A stretch of DNA of 44,146 bases from Ottowia sp. (GTDB lineage: Bacteria > Pseudomonadota > Gammaproteobacteria > Burkholderiales > Burkholderiaceae_C): the NCBI GenBank assembly GCA_023228705.1, contig JALOAS010000017.1, positions 1-44,146 of the forward strand, written 5' to 3'. Below, piece after piece: positions 16,031 through 23,882 of this stretch. Both the position numbers and the translations under genes were made by a program. The notes under the pieces were generated by a model. That model made no database searches. It saw only the letters and a list, made by a program, of their open reading frames with translations, and had not been told where the DNA came from. How positions within the stretch are numbered: position 1 is the stretch's first letter; each line of letters starts with the position of its first letter.

Positions 16031-17013
16031 GAGGTGACCGGTTCGCTGCTGCGCAGCCGCACCACGGTTTCAAACTGCGTGGGATCGCGCGGCGTGAGCA
16101 GGCTGGCGTCGCGGGGCAGATGATAATCCCACAGGCGCGAGAGCCAGAAGCGCAGCGCCGCGGCGCGCAGCAGAAAGGGCAGCAGGCGCTGCTCGGCCGC
16201 CTCCAGCGGCCGCACCGACTGGTACGCGGCAAGCAGTGCCTGGTGGTTGTCGTCCAGAACCTGCCCGGCCCGGGTGTCCAGCGCCCAGTCGTTGAGGACC
16301 ACGCACAGGTCGAACAGCCAGCTGTCCACGCCGGCAAAATACCAGTCGAAGAATCCGGTGAGCCGTGGCGCGTGGGCCGGGCCATCAAACATGACGTTGT
16401 CTCGGAACAGGTCCGCGTGCACGGGGCCGCGCGGCAGACGCGCGTAGTCTGCGCGCTGCGCAACGCGGTTTTGCAGCGCCAGTTCGGCCCGCAGCAGCCG
16501 CGCCTGCTCCTGCGTCACGTATGGCGTCACCACCGGCACCGTCTGGTTCCACCAGGGCAATCCGCGCAGGTTGTCCTGGTGGCGCTCGAAGCTGCGCGCG
16601 GCCAGGTGCGCCCGCGCGAGCATGGCGCCCACCTGGCGGCAATGCCGCGTCCCCGGCGCTGCTTCGCTGTGTCCGGCCAGGCGGTTGACGACCGCTGCCG
16701 GCTTGCCACGCAGCGTATGCAGGATCGCGTCTTCGCCGGGCCCCACCGGCGTGCCGGGCAGCTTGGCCTGCGGCAGCGGAACGGGAATTCCCGACTCGGC
16801 CAGATGCTGCATCAGGTGCAGGTAGAAGGGAAGCTGGGCGTGGCTGAGCCGTTCAAACAGCGTCAGCACCCACTCGCCCGTGCTGGTGGTGACGAAGTAG
16901 TTGGTGTTTTCTATGCCGTCTTCTATGCCCTGCAGCCGCTCAAGCCGGCCCAGGCCAAGGTCTTGCAGCAGACGCCGGGCCTCTGGCTCGGAGACTTCCG
17001 TATAAACCGCCAT
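16027..17013 (-). CDS. thrB: Homoserine kinase (choline-kinase/APH type)
   Basis: A 328-residue ThrB of the type found in Pseudomonas and betaproteobacteria, an APH/choline-kinase fold unrelated to the GHMP-type E. coli ThrB. It phosphorylates homoserine in threonine synthesis. Visible are the N-terminal GIEDGIENTNYFV glycine-rich strand region, the catalytic loop GPVHADLFRDNVMFD (HADLFRDN at 199-206) and the metal-binding GFFDWYFAGVDSWLFDLC with Asp224. The ATG start gives the family-typical MAVYTEV N-terminus. It lies 18 bp after the DUF2782 gene and overlaps the next gene by 4 bp. Confidence 0.95.
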   Translation of the reverse strand: MAVYTEVSEPEARRLLQDLGLGRLERLQGIEDGIENTNYFVTTSTGEWVLTLFERLSHAQLPFYLHLMQHLAESGIPVPLPQAKLPGTPVGPGEDAILHTLRGKPAAVVNRLAGHSEAAPGTRHCRQVGAMLARAHLAARSFERHQDNLRGLPWWNQTVPVVTPYVTQEQARLLRAELALQNRVAQRADYARLPRGPVHADLFRDNVMFDGPAHAPRLTGFFDWYFAGVDSWLFDLCVVLNDWALDTRAGQVLDDNHQALLAAYQSVRPLEAAEQRLLPFLLRAAALRFWLSRLWDYHLPRDASLLTPRDPTQFETVVRLRSSEPVTS

Positions 17014-17031
17014 CAGCGACGCGCAACTGCG

Positions 17032-17346
17032 CTAGAAGTCAAGGATCTTCCAGGTGCGCTCGCCGGTGCGCCCCGGCCCTGCCTCGCGGCTGTATGGATC
17101 GCGCGGCCGCACCTGGTACGGCGGCACCGCGGCCTTGGGCTGCACGTTGATGCTGCGCGTCTCGCCACCGTAGCGCTCCTCGTCTATGCGGCTGCCCGCG
17201 TCTTCCACGTGCAGATGCTCCAGGCGCTGCGTCCCGTCCCGGGCGGTGGCTGCGGGCGCGGGTTCTTGCGCCGGCGGCGGCGATTGCGCCCAGGCAGCAC
17301 TGCCTGCTGCCAGCAGTGCGACCAGAAAAGCGTGACGGATGTACAT
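17032..17346 (-). CDS. Exported DUF2782-family protein
   Basis: A 104-residue protein with a signal peptide (about 1-21, MYIRHAFLVALLAAGSAAWA), a Pro/Ala-rich linker and a conserved polar core running through LEHLHVEDAGSRIDEERYGG and VQPKAAVPPYQVRP to GERTWKILDF. This is the DUF2782 family, small periplasmic proteins often encoded beside thrB and polA in betaproteobacteria; function unknown. A TAAAAT box sits only 7 nt before the ATG and no Shine-Dalgarno is visible, so the mRNA may be leaderless or nearly so. A much longer frame through this start overlaps the IclR gene and is rejected. Confidence 0.85.
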   Translation of the reverse strand: MYIRHAFLVALLAAGSAAWAQSPPPAQEPAPAATARDGTQRLEHLHVEDAGSRIDEERYGGETRSINVQPKAAVPPYQVRPRDPYSREAGPGRTGERTWKILDF

Positions 17347-17353
17347 GCTGGCT

Positions 17354-17359
17354 ATTTTA
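17354..17359 (-). promoter_or_regulatory. Candidate -10 box for the DUF2782-thrB operon
   Basis: TAAAAT on the reverse strand, 7 nt before the DUF2782 ATG at 17346, would place the transcription start at or next to the start codon. The -35 region is poor. The gene lacks a ribosome site, consistent with a leaderless transcript. Confidence 0.35.
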
Positions 17360-17432
17360 AAGGCGAATCGCCCGGGGTGTCTCGGGACGTGGCCACGCGC
17401 GCGGCCTGCAAGCTGCGCGCCCTGGAGCTGGA

Positions 17433-18188
17433 TCAGAGAAACGTCCGGGCCATGCGCTCGGCGCATTCTTGCAGGGCCGGAAGGTAATCGACCAGCTCGG
17501 CAGGCGAGCTCTCGTCGCTTGAGGTCTGGATTGCAATGGCCGCGCAGGCCCGCCGCTTGCTGGCCATCACAGGGACCGCAATGGCAATGACACCGCGCCG
17601 GTGCTCGCCCTCGTTGATGCTGTATTTCCGCCTGCGGATGGCGCGCAGCTCGCGCAGGAGTTGGGCGGCATCGGTGATCGTGTTGGGCGTGTAGCGGCGC
17701 AGCGAGAGCTGGTTCACCAGGTGCTCGCGCTGCGGCTTGGGCATGAAGCTGAGCAGCGCCTTGCCCGAGGACGTGCAGTGGAAAGGAACGCGGGAGCCCG
17801 CGTCCAGTTCGTACGGGGCGCTCCAGTTCACTTCGGCCCGGTCCAGGTAGATCACGTCCTCGCCGCTGGACATGGCCAGGTTGCAGGTTTGCGCCACCGT
17901 TTGGGCCAGGTTGGTCAGGGCGGCGCGGCGCGCGGCGGCTGGGCCCGCGGTCATCAGCAGGTCCACCGCCATGCGCCGGACCCGCACCGAACATTCATAG
18001 TCGCGATTGGGGCCGGAGCGGGTCACCAGCTGCGCGCCTTCCAGCTGCCTGAGCAGGCGGTAGACGGTTTGCTTGGGCAGGTCGATGTGCGCAACGATTT
18101 CCGCCAGCGAAAGCGGCGTCTCCGATCGGGCAAGCAATTCGATGAGGCGGAACGCGCGAACGGCCGCTGCATTGGCAAATGTCGACAC
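17433..18188 (-). CDS. IclR-family transcriptional regulator
   Basis: A 251-residue regulator with an N-terminal winged helix-turn-helix (AVRAFRLIELLARSETPLSL followed by AEIVAHIDLPKQTVYRLLRQL) and a C-terminal IclR effector domain (DRAEVNWSAPYELDAGSRVPF; CTSSGKALLSFM; GEHRRGVIAIAVPV). It faces the aldehyde-dehydrogenase/ligase/TTT cassette across a short divergent gap and probably controls it. The start chosen is GTG at 18188, preceded by GGAAG; it leaves the usual short lead into the HTH. A longer frame reaches a TTG at 18275 without a ribosome site and would add 29 atypical residues. Confidence 0.88.
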   Translation of the reverse strand: MSTFANAAAVRAFRLIELLARSETPLSLAEIVAHIDLPKQTVYRLLRQLEGAQLVTRSGPNRDYECSVRVRRMAVDLLMTAGPAAARRAALTNLAQTVAQTCNLAMSSGEDVIYLDRAEVNWSAPYELDAGSRVPFHCTSSGKALLSFMPKPQREHLVNQLSLRRYTPNTITDAAQLLRELRAIRRRKYSINEGEHRRGVIAIAVPVMASKRRACAAIAIQTSSDESSPAELVDYLPALQECAERMARTFL

Positions 18189-18232
18189 GAGACTTCCGGT
18201 TGGATCGCCTTTCCACGAGCGTGCATTGTCCC

Positions 18233-18247
18233 GTTTTCTGACAAAAC
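18233..18247. promoter_or_regulatory. Candidate operator palindrome in the iclR-dehydrogenase gap
   Basis: GTTTT-CTGAC-AAAAC is a perfect 5-bp inverted repeat with a 5-nt spacer, 45 bp upstream of the preferred IclR start and about 160 bp before the dehydrogenase. IclR proteins bind short AT-rich inverted repeats, and AT-rich sequence is rare here. If the TTG start at 18275 is real the site would be inside the coding region, which weakens the call. Confidence 0.3.
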
Positions 18248-18409
18248 CGTCAAAGATCCGAGGCGTATCGGGCAATCATCGGAAATCGGGACGGTCAGGG
18301 CTGGCGCTGATGGTAGTTTGTATGTGCTGGCAGCGGCAAACGGGGTTGCTGCTCGCGCCAGGCAACGTTGCATGGACGCGGAAAGCCGGCCAGTCAAAAG
18401 GAGAAATGA

Positions 18410-19849
18410 ATGCAGGCAGATATGCAGACCAGGCCATCTGGAACCGTGGCTGGTGATGACGAGGGCAGCTACGTCGCCACCCTGGTCGAGCGGGCGCGCA
18501 AGGCCATGGCCGAGTTCGCGGCTGCCGACCAGGCGCGCGTCGACGATGCGGTGACGGCGCTGGCATGGTCGCTGTACAAGCCCGAGAACGCCGGGCATCT
18601 GGCGCAGCGGGCGGTTGAGACCACGGGCCTGGGGCGCGTGGACAGCAAGATCATCAAGAACCAGCGCAAGACCTTTGGCACGCTGCGCGACCTGCTGCGC
18701 GTCAAGTCCGTGGGCATCGTCGAGGACCTCCCTGAGCGCGGGCTGGTCAAGTACGCCAAGCCGGTTGGCGTGGTGGCTGCGGTGACGCCATCGACCAATC
18801 CGTCTGCAACGCCGGTCAACAAGGCGATGTTTGCGATCAAGGGGCGCAACGCCATCATCATCGCGCCGTCGCCAGCCGGGTTTGCGGTCACCAGCGAAAC
18901 GGTGGACCTGATGCGCAAGGAGCTGCAGAAAATCGGGCTGCCGGCCGACCTGATCCAGGTGCTGGAACGCAAGCCGAGCAAGCTGCTCACTTCCGAGCTC
19001 ATGCAGCAGGCCGACCTGGTCGTCGTGACCGGTTCGCAAAACAACGTACGCGCCGCGTACAGCAGCGGCACGCCGGCCATCGGGGTGGGGGCCGGCAACG
19101 TGCCCGTCATCATCGATGCCTCGGCCGACCTGGCCGATGCGGCAGAAAAGATCCGCATCTCCAAGACCTTTGACAACGCCACGTCGTGCTCTTCCGAGAA
19201 CTCGCTGGTCATCCTTGATTCGGTCTACGACCAGGCGATCGCTGCGCTCAGGAAGGCCGGGGGCCACCTGATCAGCCTGTCGGGCAAGCATGACATCGAA
19301 CGCGGGCTGTGGCAGGACGGAAAGCTCAACCGGGACGTCATCGCGCGGGATGCCGGCGTGGTCGCGCAGAAGCTGCAGCTGGGCGCAGACGCGCAATCGG
19401 CCCAGTTCTTCATGGTCGAGGAAACCGGCATAGGCCCGGACCATCCGCTCTCGGGCGAGAAGCTGTCGCTGGTGCTCACCGTGTACCGCGCCAAGGACTT
19501 TAACGACGCCTGCCGCATCGTGCGCGAAATCCTGGACTACGAGGGGCGCGGGCATTCCTGCGGCATCCATACCCGGGACGCGGCGCATGCCACGTACCTG
19601 GCCGAAACGGTGGACGTGGTCCGCGTGCTGGTCAACCAGGCCCATACCATGGGCAACGGCGGCAGCTTTGACAACGGCCTGAACTTCACCCTGAGCATGG
19701 GCTGCGGCACCTGGGGCGGCAACAGCATCAGCGAAAACCTCAACTACAGGAACTTCCTGAACTACACCTACCTGGTCCGGACCATTGCCGAAGACCAGCC
19801 TTCCGAGCAGGAGCTGTTTGGCGGCTACTGGCAGCGTCACGGCAAATAG
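18410..19849 (+). CDS. CoA-acylating aldehyde dehydrogenase, sulfoacetaldehyde dehydrogenase (SauS)-like
   Basis: A 479-residue NAD(P)-dependent aldehyde dehydrogenase of the acylating branch (AdhE N-domain, EutE, SauS). The catalytic segment is KTFDNATSCSSENSLVI with Cys260; AdhE-type acetaldehyde enzymes have CASEQ instead of CSSEN here, and CSSEN recalls sulfoacetaldehyde dehydrogenases of Burkholderiales. PVGVVAAVTPSTNP and GVGAGNVPVIID are cofactor-fold segments. Acylating enzymes interconvert aldehyde + CoA + NAD(P)+ and acyl-CoA. Followed by an acid-CoA ligase and a transporter, it probably works in the reductive direction on an imported, CoA-activated acid. An AAAAGGAG ribosome site precedes the ATG. 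The CoA-acylating class is well supported; the sulfonate substrate is inferred. Confidence 0.88.
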   Translation: MQADMQTRPSGTVAGDDEGSYVATLVERARKAMAEFAAADQARVDDAVTALAWSLYKPENAGHLAQRAVETTGLGRVDSKIIKNQRKTFGTLRDLLRVKSVGIVEDLPERGLVKYAKPVGVVAAVTPSTNPSATPVNKAMFAIKGRNAIIIAPSPAGFAVTSETVDLMRKELQKIGLPADLIQVLERKPSKLLTSELMQQADLVVVTGSQNNVRAAYSSGTPAIGVGAGNVPVIIDASADLADAAEKIRISKTFDNATSCSSENSLVILDSVYDQAIAALRKAGGHLISLSGKHDIERGLWQDGKLNRDVIARDAGVVAQKLQLGADAQSAQFFMVEETGIGPDHPLSGEKLSLVLTVYRAKDFNDACRIVREILDYEGRGHSCGIHTRDAAHATYLAETVDVVRVLVNQAHTMGNGGSFDNGLNFTLSMGCGTWGGNSISENLNYRNFLNYTYLVRTIAEDQPSEQELFGGYWQRHGK

Positions 19850-19857
19850 GAGCAGAC

Positions 19858-20985
19858 ATGGATTTTCTTGAATACCAGGGCAAGGCGGTGCTGGCCGAGG
19901 CTGGCCTGCCAACGCCGGCGGGCCGATACTGCGAAACGGTGGACGAGGTCGTCGCGGCCGTGCAGGAGCTGGGGCCGTGCGCGGTCAAGGCGCAGGTGCC
20001 TACCGGCAAGCGTGGCAAGGCGGGCGGGATCAGGCTGGTGGCCAATGCGCAGGAGGCGGCTGCCGCGGCTGCGGACATTCTGGCGCTGACCATAGGCGGC
20101 CACGAGGTGGCGGGCCTGCTTGTCGAGCAGCAGATCAAGATTGCGCGCGAGCTTTACGCCGCCGTCATGAACGACCTGAGCGCGCGCACGCCGCTGCTGC
20201 TGTTTTCCACCCAGGGAGGGATGGACATCGAGGAGGTTGCGGCCAACAACCCGGAGGCCATCTGTCGCATTCCGGTGCCAATGGACGGCACGCTGGACAC
20301 GGCCAGGCTGGAGCAGGCGCTTGCGGCGCTTGACCTGGACGACGCGCTGCGGCCTTCCGTGGTCCGGTTCCTGCAAAGACTCCATGCACTGTACCTGGAA
20401 AAAGACCTGGAACTGCTGGAGATCAATCCGCTGGCGGTACTTGAAGACGGCACGCTGGTGGCGCTGGACTGCAAGCTGACCGTGGATGACTCCGCCCTGT
20501 TCCGTCAGCCGGACCTGGCAGGCCGGGGGGCGCCCGAGCGCCGCACCGAGCTGGAGGAGCGGGGCGTGCAAAACGGCCTGAAATACATCGAGCTGGACGG
20601 CAACGTCGGCGTGCTGGCCAATGGCGCCGGGCTGACCATGACGACCATGGACGTCATCAGCCACTTTGGCGGCAGCCCGGCCAATTTCCTGGAAATAGGC
20701 GGCGACGCGTACACCAAGGGCGAGGCCGCGCTGCAGCTGGTCCTGGCCGACCCCAAGGTCAAGAGCCTGGTCATCAATTTCTGCGGCGCGTTTGCGCGCA
20801 CCGACGTGATGACCGAGGGCATCGTGGCGGCCTGGGAGGTGCTGAAACCCGAGATTCCGGTGTTCTTTTCAGTACACGGGACCGGGGAAGACCGGGCCGT
20901 GGAAATCCTCGAGTCGCGCCTGGGCGTGACCCCGCATGACCGAATGGAAGACGCCGTTGCCGCGGCAGTGGAGGCAGCTCAATGA
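19858..20985 (+). CDS. SucC-like beta subunit of an ADP-forming acid-CoA ligase
   Basis: A 375-residue ATP-grasp protein homologous to succinyl-CoA synthetase beta. It shows MDFLEYQGKAVLAEAGLPTP, KAQVPTGKRGKAGG, ELLEINPLAVLEDGTLVALDCK and GNVGVLANGAGLTMTTMDV. The substrate loop that reads GGIVRCD in E. coli SucC is GAFARTD here (310-316), and overall similarity to true SucC is clearly reduced, so the acid is probably not succinate. The start is 8 bp after the dehydrogenase stop; the stop overlaps the alpha-subunit ATG by 4 bp, so the subunits are coupled. ADP-forming ligases of this kind (for example SqwKL of sulfoglycolysis) activate sulfoacetate. Ligase class is firm; substrate is inferred. 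Confidence 0.88.
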   Translation: MDFLEYQGKAVLAEAGLPTPAGRYCETVDEVVAAVQELGPCAVKAQVPTGKRGKAGGIRLVANAQEAAAAAADILALTIGGHEVAGLLVEQQIKIARELYAAVMNDLSARTPLLLFSTQGGMDIEEVAANNPEAICRIPVPMDGTLDTARLEQALAALDLDDALRPSVVRFLQRLHALYLEKDLELLEINPLAVLEDGTLVALDCKLTVDDSALFRQPDLAGRGAPERRTELEERGVQNGLKYIELDGNVGVLANGAGLTMTTMDVISHFGGSPANFLEIGGDAYTKGEAALQLVLADPKVKSLVINFCGAFARTDVMTEGIVAAWEVLKPEIPVFFSVHGTGEDRAVEILESRLGVTPHDRMEDAVAAAVEAAQ

Positions 20986-21854
20986 TTCTTCAGAAAAAAC
21001 ACAAGGTCTTGGTGCAGGGAATCACCGGCACGCAGGGACGGTTCTGGACCGAGCGCATGCAGGAATACGGCACCACCGTGGTTGGCGGCGTCAACCCGCG
21101 CCGCGCTGGCGAGACCTGCTGCGACGTGCCGGTGTTTGGCTCGGCCCGAGACGCGGTGCGGGAATTGGGGCCGATTGACTATTCGGTGATGTTCATCCCG
21201 CCGTCGGCGGCGCTGGAAGCGGCCACCGACGCCATAGAGGCGGGCATAGGCCACGTCGTGACGCTGACCGAGCACATTCCCGCGCACGACGTCATGCGCA
21301 TCCATGCGGCGGCGCGCCACCACGGCGCGCGCATCATCGGCCCCAACACGGCGGGCATCGTGACCCCGGGCGAGGCCTTTGCCGGCATCATGCCCGCGTT
21401 CAATCCACGCATCTTCCAGCCCGGCGACGTCGGCGTGGTATCACGCAGCGGCAGCCTGGGCACGCTGATCAGCCTGCAAATCGTCAAGGCCGGACGCGGA
21501 CAGTCCGCATTCATCGGGATTGGCGGCGACCCCATGCTGGGCACCACGACCTCGGAAGCGCTTGCCGTACTGGGGGAGGACCCCAGGACCGAAAGCATTG
21601 TGCTGGTTGGTGAAATCGGCGGCACCATGGAAGAGGACGCGGCCGACGTCATCCGTCAGCTGGACAAGCCCGTCATCTCGTTCATCGCGGGACGTGCCTC
21701 GCCACCGGGCAAGAAGATGGGACACGCGGGCGCCATCGTCATGGGAGACCGCGGCAGCTACCGGTCCAAGCGCGAGCATCTGGAGGCGGCTGGCGTCGTC
21801 GTGGTCGATACCCCCGGCGATATCGTCGGCGAATTGCAGCGCCTGACCGCCTAG
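20982..21854 (+). CDS. SucD-like alpha subunit of an ADP-forming acid-CoA ligase
   Basis: A 290-residue homologue of succinyl-CoA synthetase alpha. The CoA-binding N-terminus reads VQGITGTQGRFWTERM, and the phosphohistidine loop GKKMGHAGAIV contains His248. Positions next to the acyl site differ from E. coli SucD: GPNCPG becomes GPNTAG (NTAG at 122-125), and the SRSGTLTYE loop becomes SRSGSLGTL. Together with the altered beta-subunit loop this argues for a non-succinate substrate. The start ATG overlaps the beta gene by 4 bp, and TctA follows after 15 bp, so all three belong to one transcript. It is not the housekeeping TCA-cycle enzyme, which would normally be elsewhere. Confidence 0.9.
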   Translation: MILQKKHKVLVQGITGTQGRFWTERMQEYGTTVVGGVNPRRAGETCCDVPVFGSARDAVRELGPIDYSVMFIPPSAALEAATDAIEAGIGHVVTLTEHIPAHDVMRIHAAARHHGARIIGPNTAGIVTPGEAFAGIMPAFNPRIFQPGDVGVVSRSGSLGTLISLQIVKAGRGQSAFIGIGGDPMLGTTTSEALAVLGEDPRTESIVLVGEIGGTMEEDAADVIRQLDKPVISFIAGRASPPGKKMGHAGAIVMGDRGSYRSKREHLEAAGVVVVDTPGDIVGELQRLTA

Positions 21855-21869
21855 ACCGGAGATGCCGCG

Positions 21870-23408
21870 ATGGAAATCTTTCAATACTTCCCGGCGGTCT
21901 TTGAGTCCTACAACCTGCTCGTCCTCGTCCTGGGCGTGACCGGCGGCCTGATCCTGGGCGCCACGCCCGGGATCAGCCCCACGCTGGCGGTGGCGCTGCT
22001 GATCCCGTTCACGTTCACCATGGGGGCGACGCCGGGCCTGATCCTGCTCGGCGCGGTCTACAGCGGCGCGGTCACCGGCGGCGCCATCGCGGCCATCCTG
22101 ATCAACGTCCCGGGCGCGCCCGCCAACATCGCAACGCTGTTCGACGGGCACAAGATGGCGCTGAAGGGCAATGCGATGGAGGGCTTGCACTACGCGCTGC
22201 TGGCCAGCGGCGTGGGCGGCCTGGTCGGCGTGGCCGTCCTGATCTACCTGGCACCCGTGCTGAGCAACCTGGCGCTGCTGTTCGGTCCCAGCGAGCTGTT
22301 CTGGGTTGCCATCCTGGGGGTGACCGTGATGGGGTCGGTGGGTTCGGACTCGCTGGTCAAGGGCCTGTTGTCGGGCGCCATAGGCATGTCGATCGCCTGC
22401 ATAGGCTACAGCGAGACCACGGGCGTGGAACGCTACGTGTTCACGCCGGTGCTGGCGTCCGGCGTGAATCTGGTGGGCGCGCTGATCGGGCTCTTTGCCA
22501 TCCCCGAAGTCATCAACCTGCTCAACGCAAGCCTGCACCGGCACGGCAGTGCCACGATGTATCCGCTCAACCCAAGGCGGATCATGGCTTCCGTGAGGCA
22601 ACTGCTGGTGCATTGGCGCACGCTGAGCATAGGCAGCGTCATTGGCGTCTTCATCGGCGTGATCCCGGGCGCCGGCGGCCAGGTTGCCGGGCTGGTGTCG
22701 TACGACCAGTGCCGCAAGTTCAGCCGCTTTCGCAGCAACTACGGCAACGGCGAGCCCGATGGCGTGATTGCTTCGGAAGCGGCCAACAACGCCACCGTGG
22801 GGCCTGCGCTGGCGCCGCTGCTGACGCTGGGCATTCCGGGCAGCCCCACTGCGGCGGTGCTGCTGGGCGGGCTGCTCATCAACGGCCTTTTCCCCGGGCC
22901 GGACCTCTTCAGCACCCATGCCGACGTGACCTGGACCTTCATGGCGTCGCTGTTCATTGCGCAGATCCTGATGGTCGTGATCGGGCTTTACCTGGCCCGG
23001 GTAACGCGCGCCGTGGCCCGCGTTCCCAAGCGGTTCATGGCGGTGGCGGTGCTCATCCTGGCCGTCTACGGAACCTACAGCATCCGCAACAGCTTTGACG
23101 ACGTCATCGTCATGGTGGGGCTGGGGGTGCTCGTCTACTTCACCGCCAAGGTCGGGATCACGGCCGGCGCCATGGTGCTGGGGCTCATCCTCGGGCCCAT
23201 TGCCGAAATCAACTGGGACCAGGGACGCCTGATTGGCCAAGCCACCGACGGCGTCATGCCCTATTTCTTCACGGGGACGCTCAACATGATCATCATCGCG
23301 CTGTGCGTGTTTTCCGTGCTCTTCAGCGTCGGCACGGCGGTGGTCGACCAGCGCCGCAAGCGCAATCCCGAGCCGGCGGTGCGTGACAAGGCAGCGAGTC
23401 ACCCATGA
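21870..23408 (+). CDS. tctA: TTT transporter large membrane subunit (TctA)
   Basis: A 512-residue polytopic protein of the tripartite tricarboxylate transporter family, with about 11-12 hydrophobic segments. The signature LGATPGISPTLAVALLIPFTF lies near residue 30 and a second copy-like IPGAGGQVAGLVSYDQ near residue 265, followed by LTLGIPGSPTAAVLLGGLLI, all typical of TctA. It forms the channel of a secondary, ion-gradient-driven importer with TctB and a periplasmic binding protein. Its ATG lies 15 bp after the ligase alpha gene, and its stop overlaps the tctB start by 4 bp. The solute is unknown; proximity to the ligase suggests the same carboxylate or sulfonate. Confidence 0.93.
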   Translation: MEIFQYFPAVFESYNLLVLVLGVTGGLILGATPGISPTLAVALLIPFTFTMGATPGLILLGAVYSGAVTGGAIAAILINVPGAPANIATLFDGHKMALKGNAMEGLHYALLASGVGGLVGVAVLIYLAPVLSNLALLFGPSELFWVAILGVTVMGSVGSDSLVKGLLSGAIGMSIACIGYSETTGVERYVFTPVLASGVNLVGALIGLFAIPEVINLLNASLHRHGSATMYPLNPRRIMASVRQLLVHWRTLSIGSVIGVFIGVIPGAGGQVAGLVSYDQCRKFSRFRSNYGNGEPDGVIASEAANNATVGPALAPLLTLGIPGSPTAAVLLGGLLINGLFPGPDLFSTHADVTWTFMASLFIAQILMVVIGLYLARVTRAVARVPKRFMAVAVLILAVYGTYSIRNSFDDVIVMVGLGVLVYFTAKVGITAGAMVLGLILGPIAEINWDQGRLIGQATDGVMPYFFTGTLNMIIIALCVFSVLFSVGTAVVDQRRKRNPEPAVRDKAASHP

Positions 23409-23857
23409 AAGCACGGAAATTTCTCCCGCCGCTGATCGTCCTGGTGATTTCGGGGGCATTGCTGGTGGTTGGATTGACGCAGCCGCCGGAGGCAAGCAGC
23501 GCGTACACCTATCCCAATGCGTTGGCCATCGTCATGGCGGTTCTCTCGGTGCTGTGGCTGGCTGCGGAACTCAGGACGTCTGGCGTCGTGGGGGTTCAGG
23601 GCGTCCAGTGGCGCGCCACGCTGGTGTCCATGGCCGTGATGGTTTTCTACCTCGCGCTCATCAGGCTGGCCGGCATGCTGGTTGCATCTGCGGTGGTGTA
23701 CTTTGGTACCGCCATCCTGTTCCAGGCCGAACGCGTCAGCGCCCGGTCCGTGGCCATGGCGGCCATCTCAACGGGGGTTTTCATCCTCGTGATCTATCTG
23801 CTGTTCAACAGGCTGCTGCAATTGCAGAGCCCGGGCGGATTTCTCGGTTGGTACTGA
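23405..23857 (+). CDS. tctB: TTT transporter small membrane subunit (TctB)
   Basis: A 150-residue membrane protein with four hydrophobic segments (roughly residues 9-27, 36-55, 72-100 and 115-137), the expected size and topology of TctB. Sequence conservation in this family is weak, so the call rests on topology and position: it starts within the tctA stop codon (ATGA overlap) and precedes the binding-protein gene by 25 bp. An overlapping frame at 23383 on the same strand has no such features and is rejected. Confidence 0.85.
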   Translation: MKARKFLPPLIVLVISGALLVVGLTQPPEASSAYTYPNALAIVMAVLSVLWLAAELRTSGVVGVQGVQWRATLVSMAVMVFYLALIRLAGMLVASAVVYFGTAILFQAERVSARSVAMAAISTGVFILVIYLLFNRLLQLQSPGGFLGWY

Positions 23858-23882
23858 TTGATTCACAAACAAGGAGACTCAA

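Noticed and set aside
19858..21854. Housekeeping succinyl-CoA synthetase sucCD
   Set aside because: Key acyl-site loops differ in both subunits and the genes are embedded with an acylating aldehyde dehydrogenase and a TTT importer, unlike the TCA-cycle locus.
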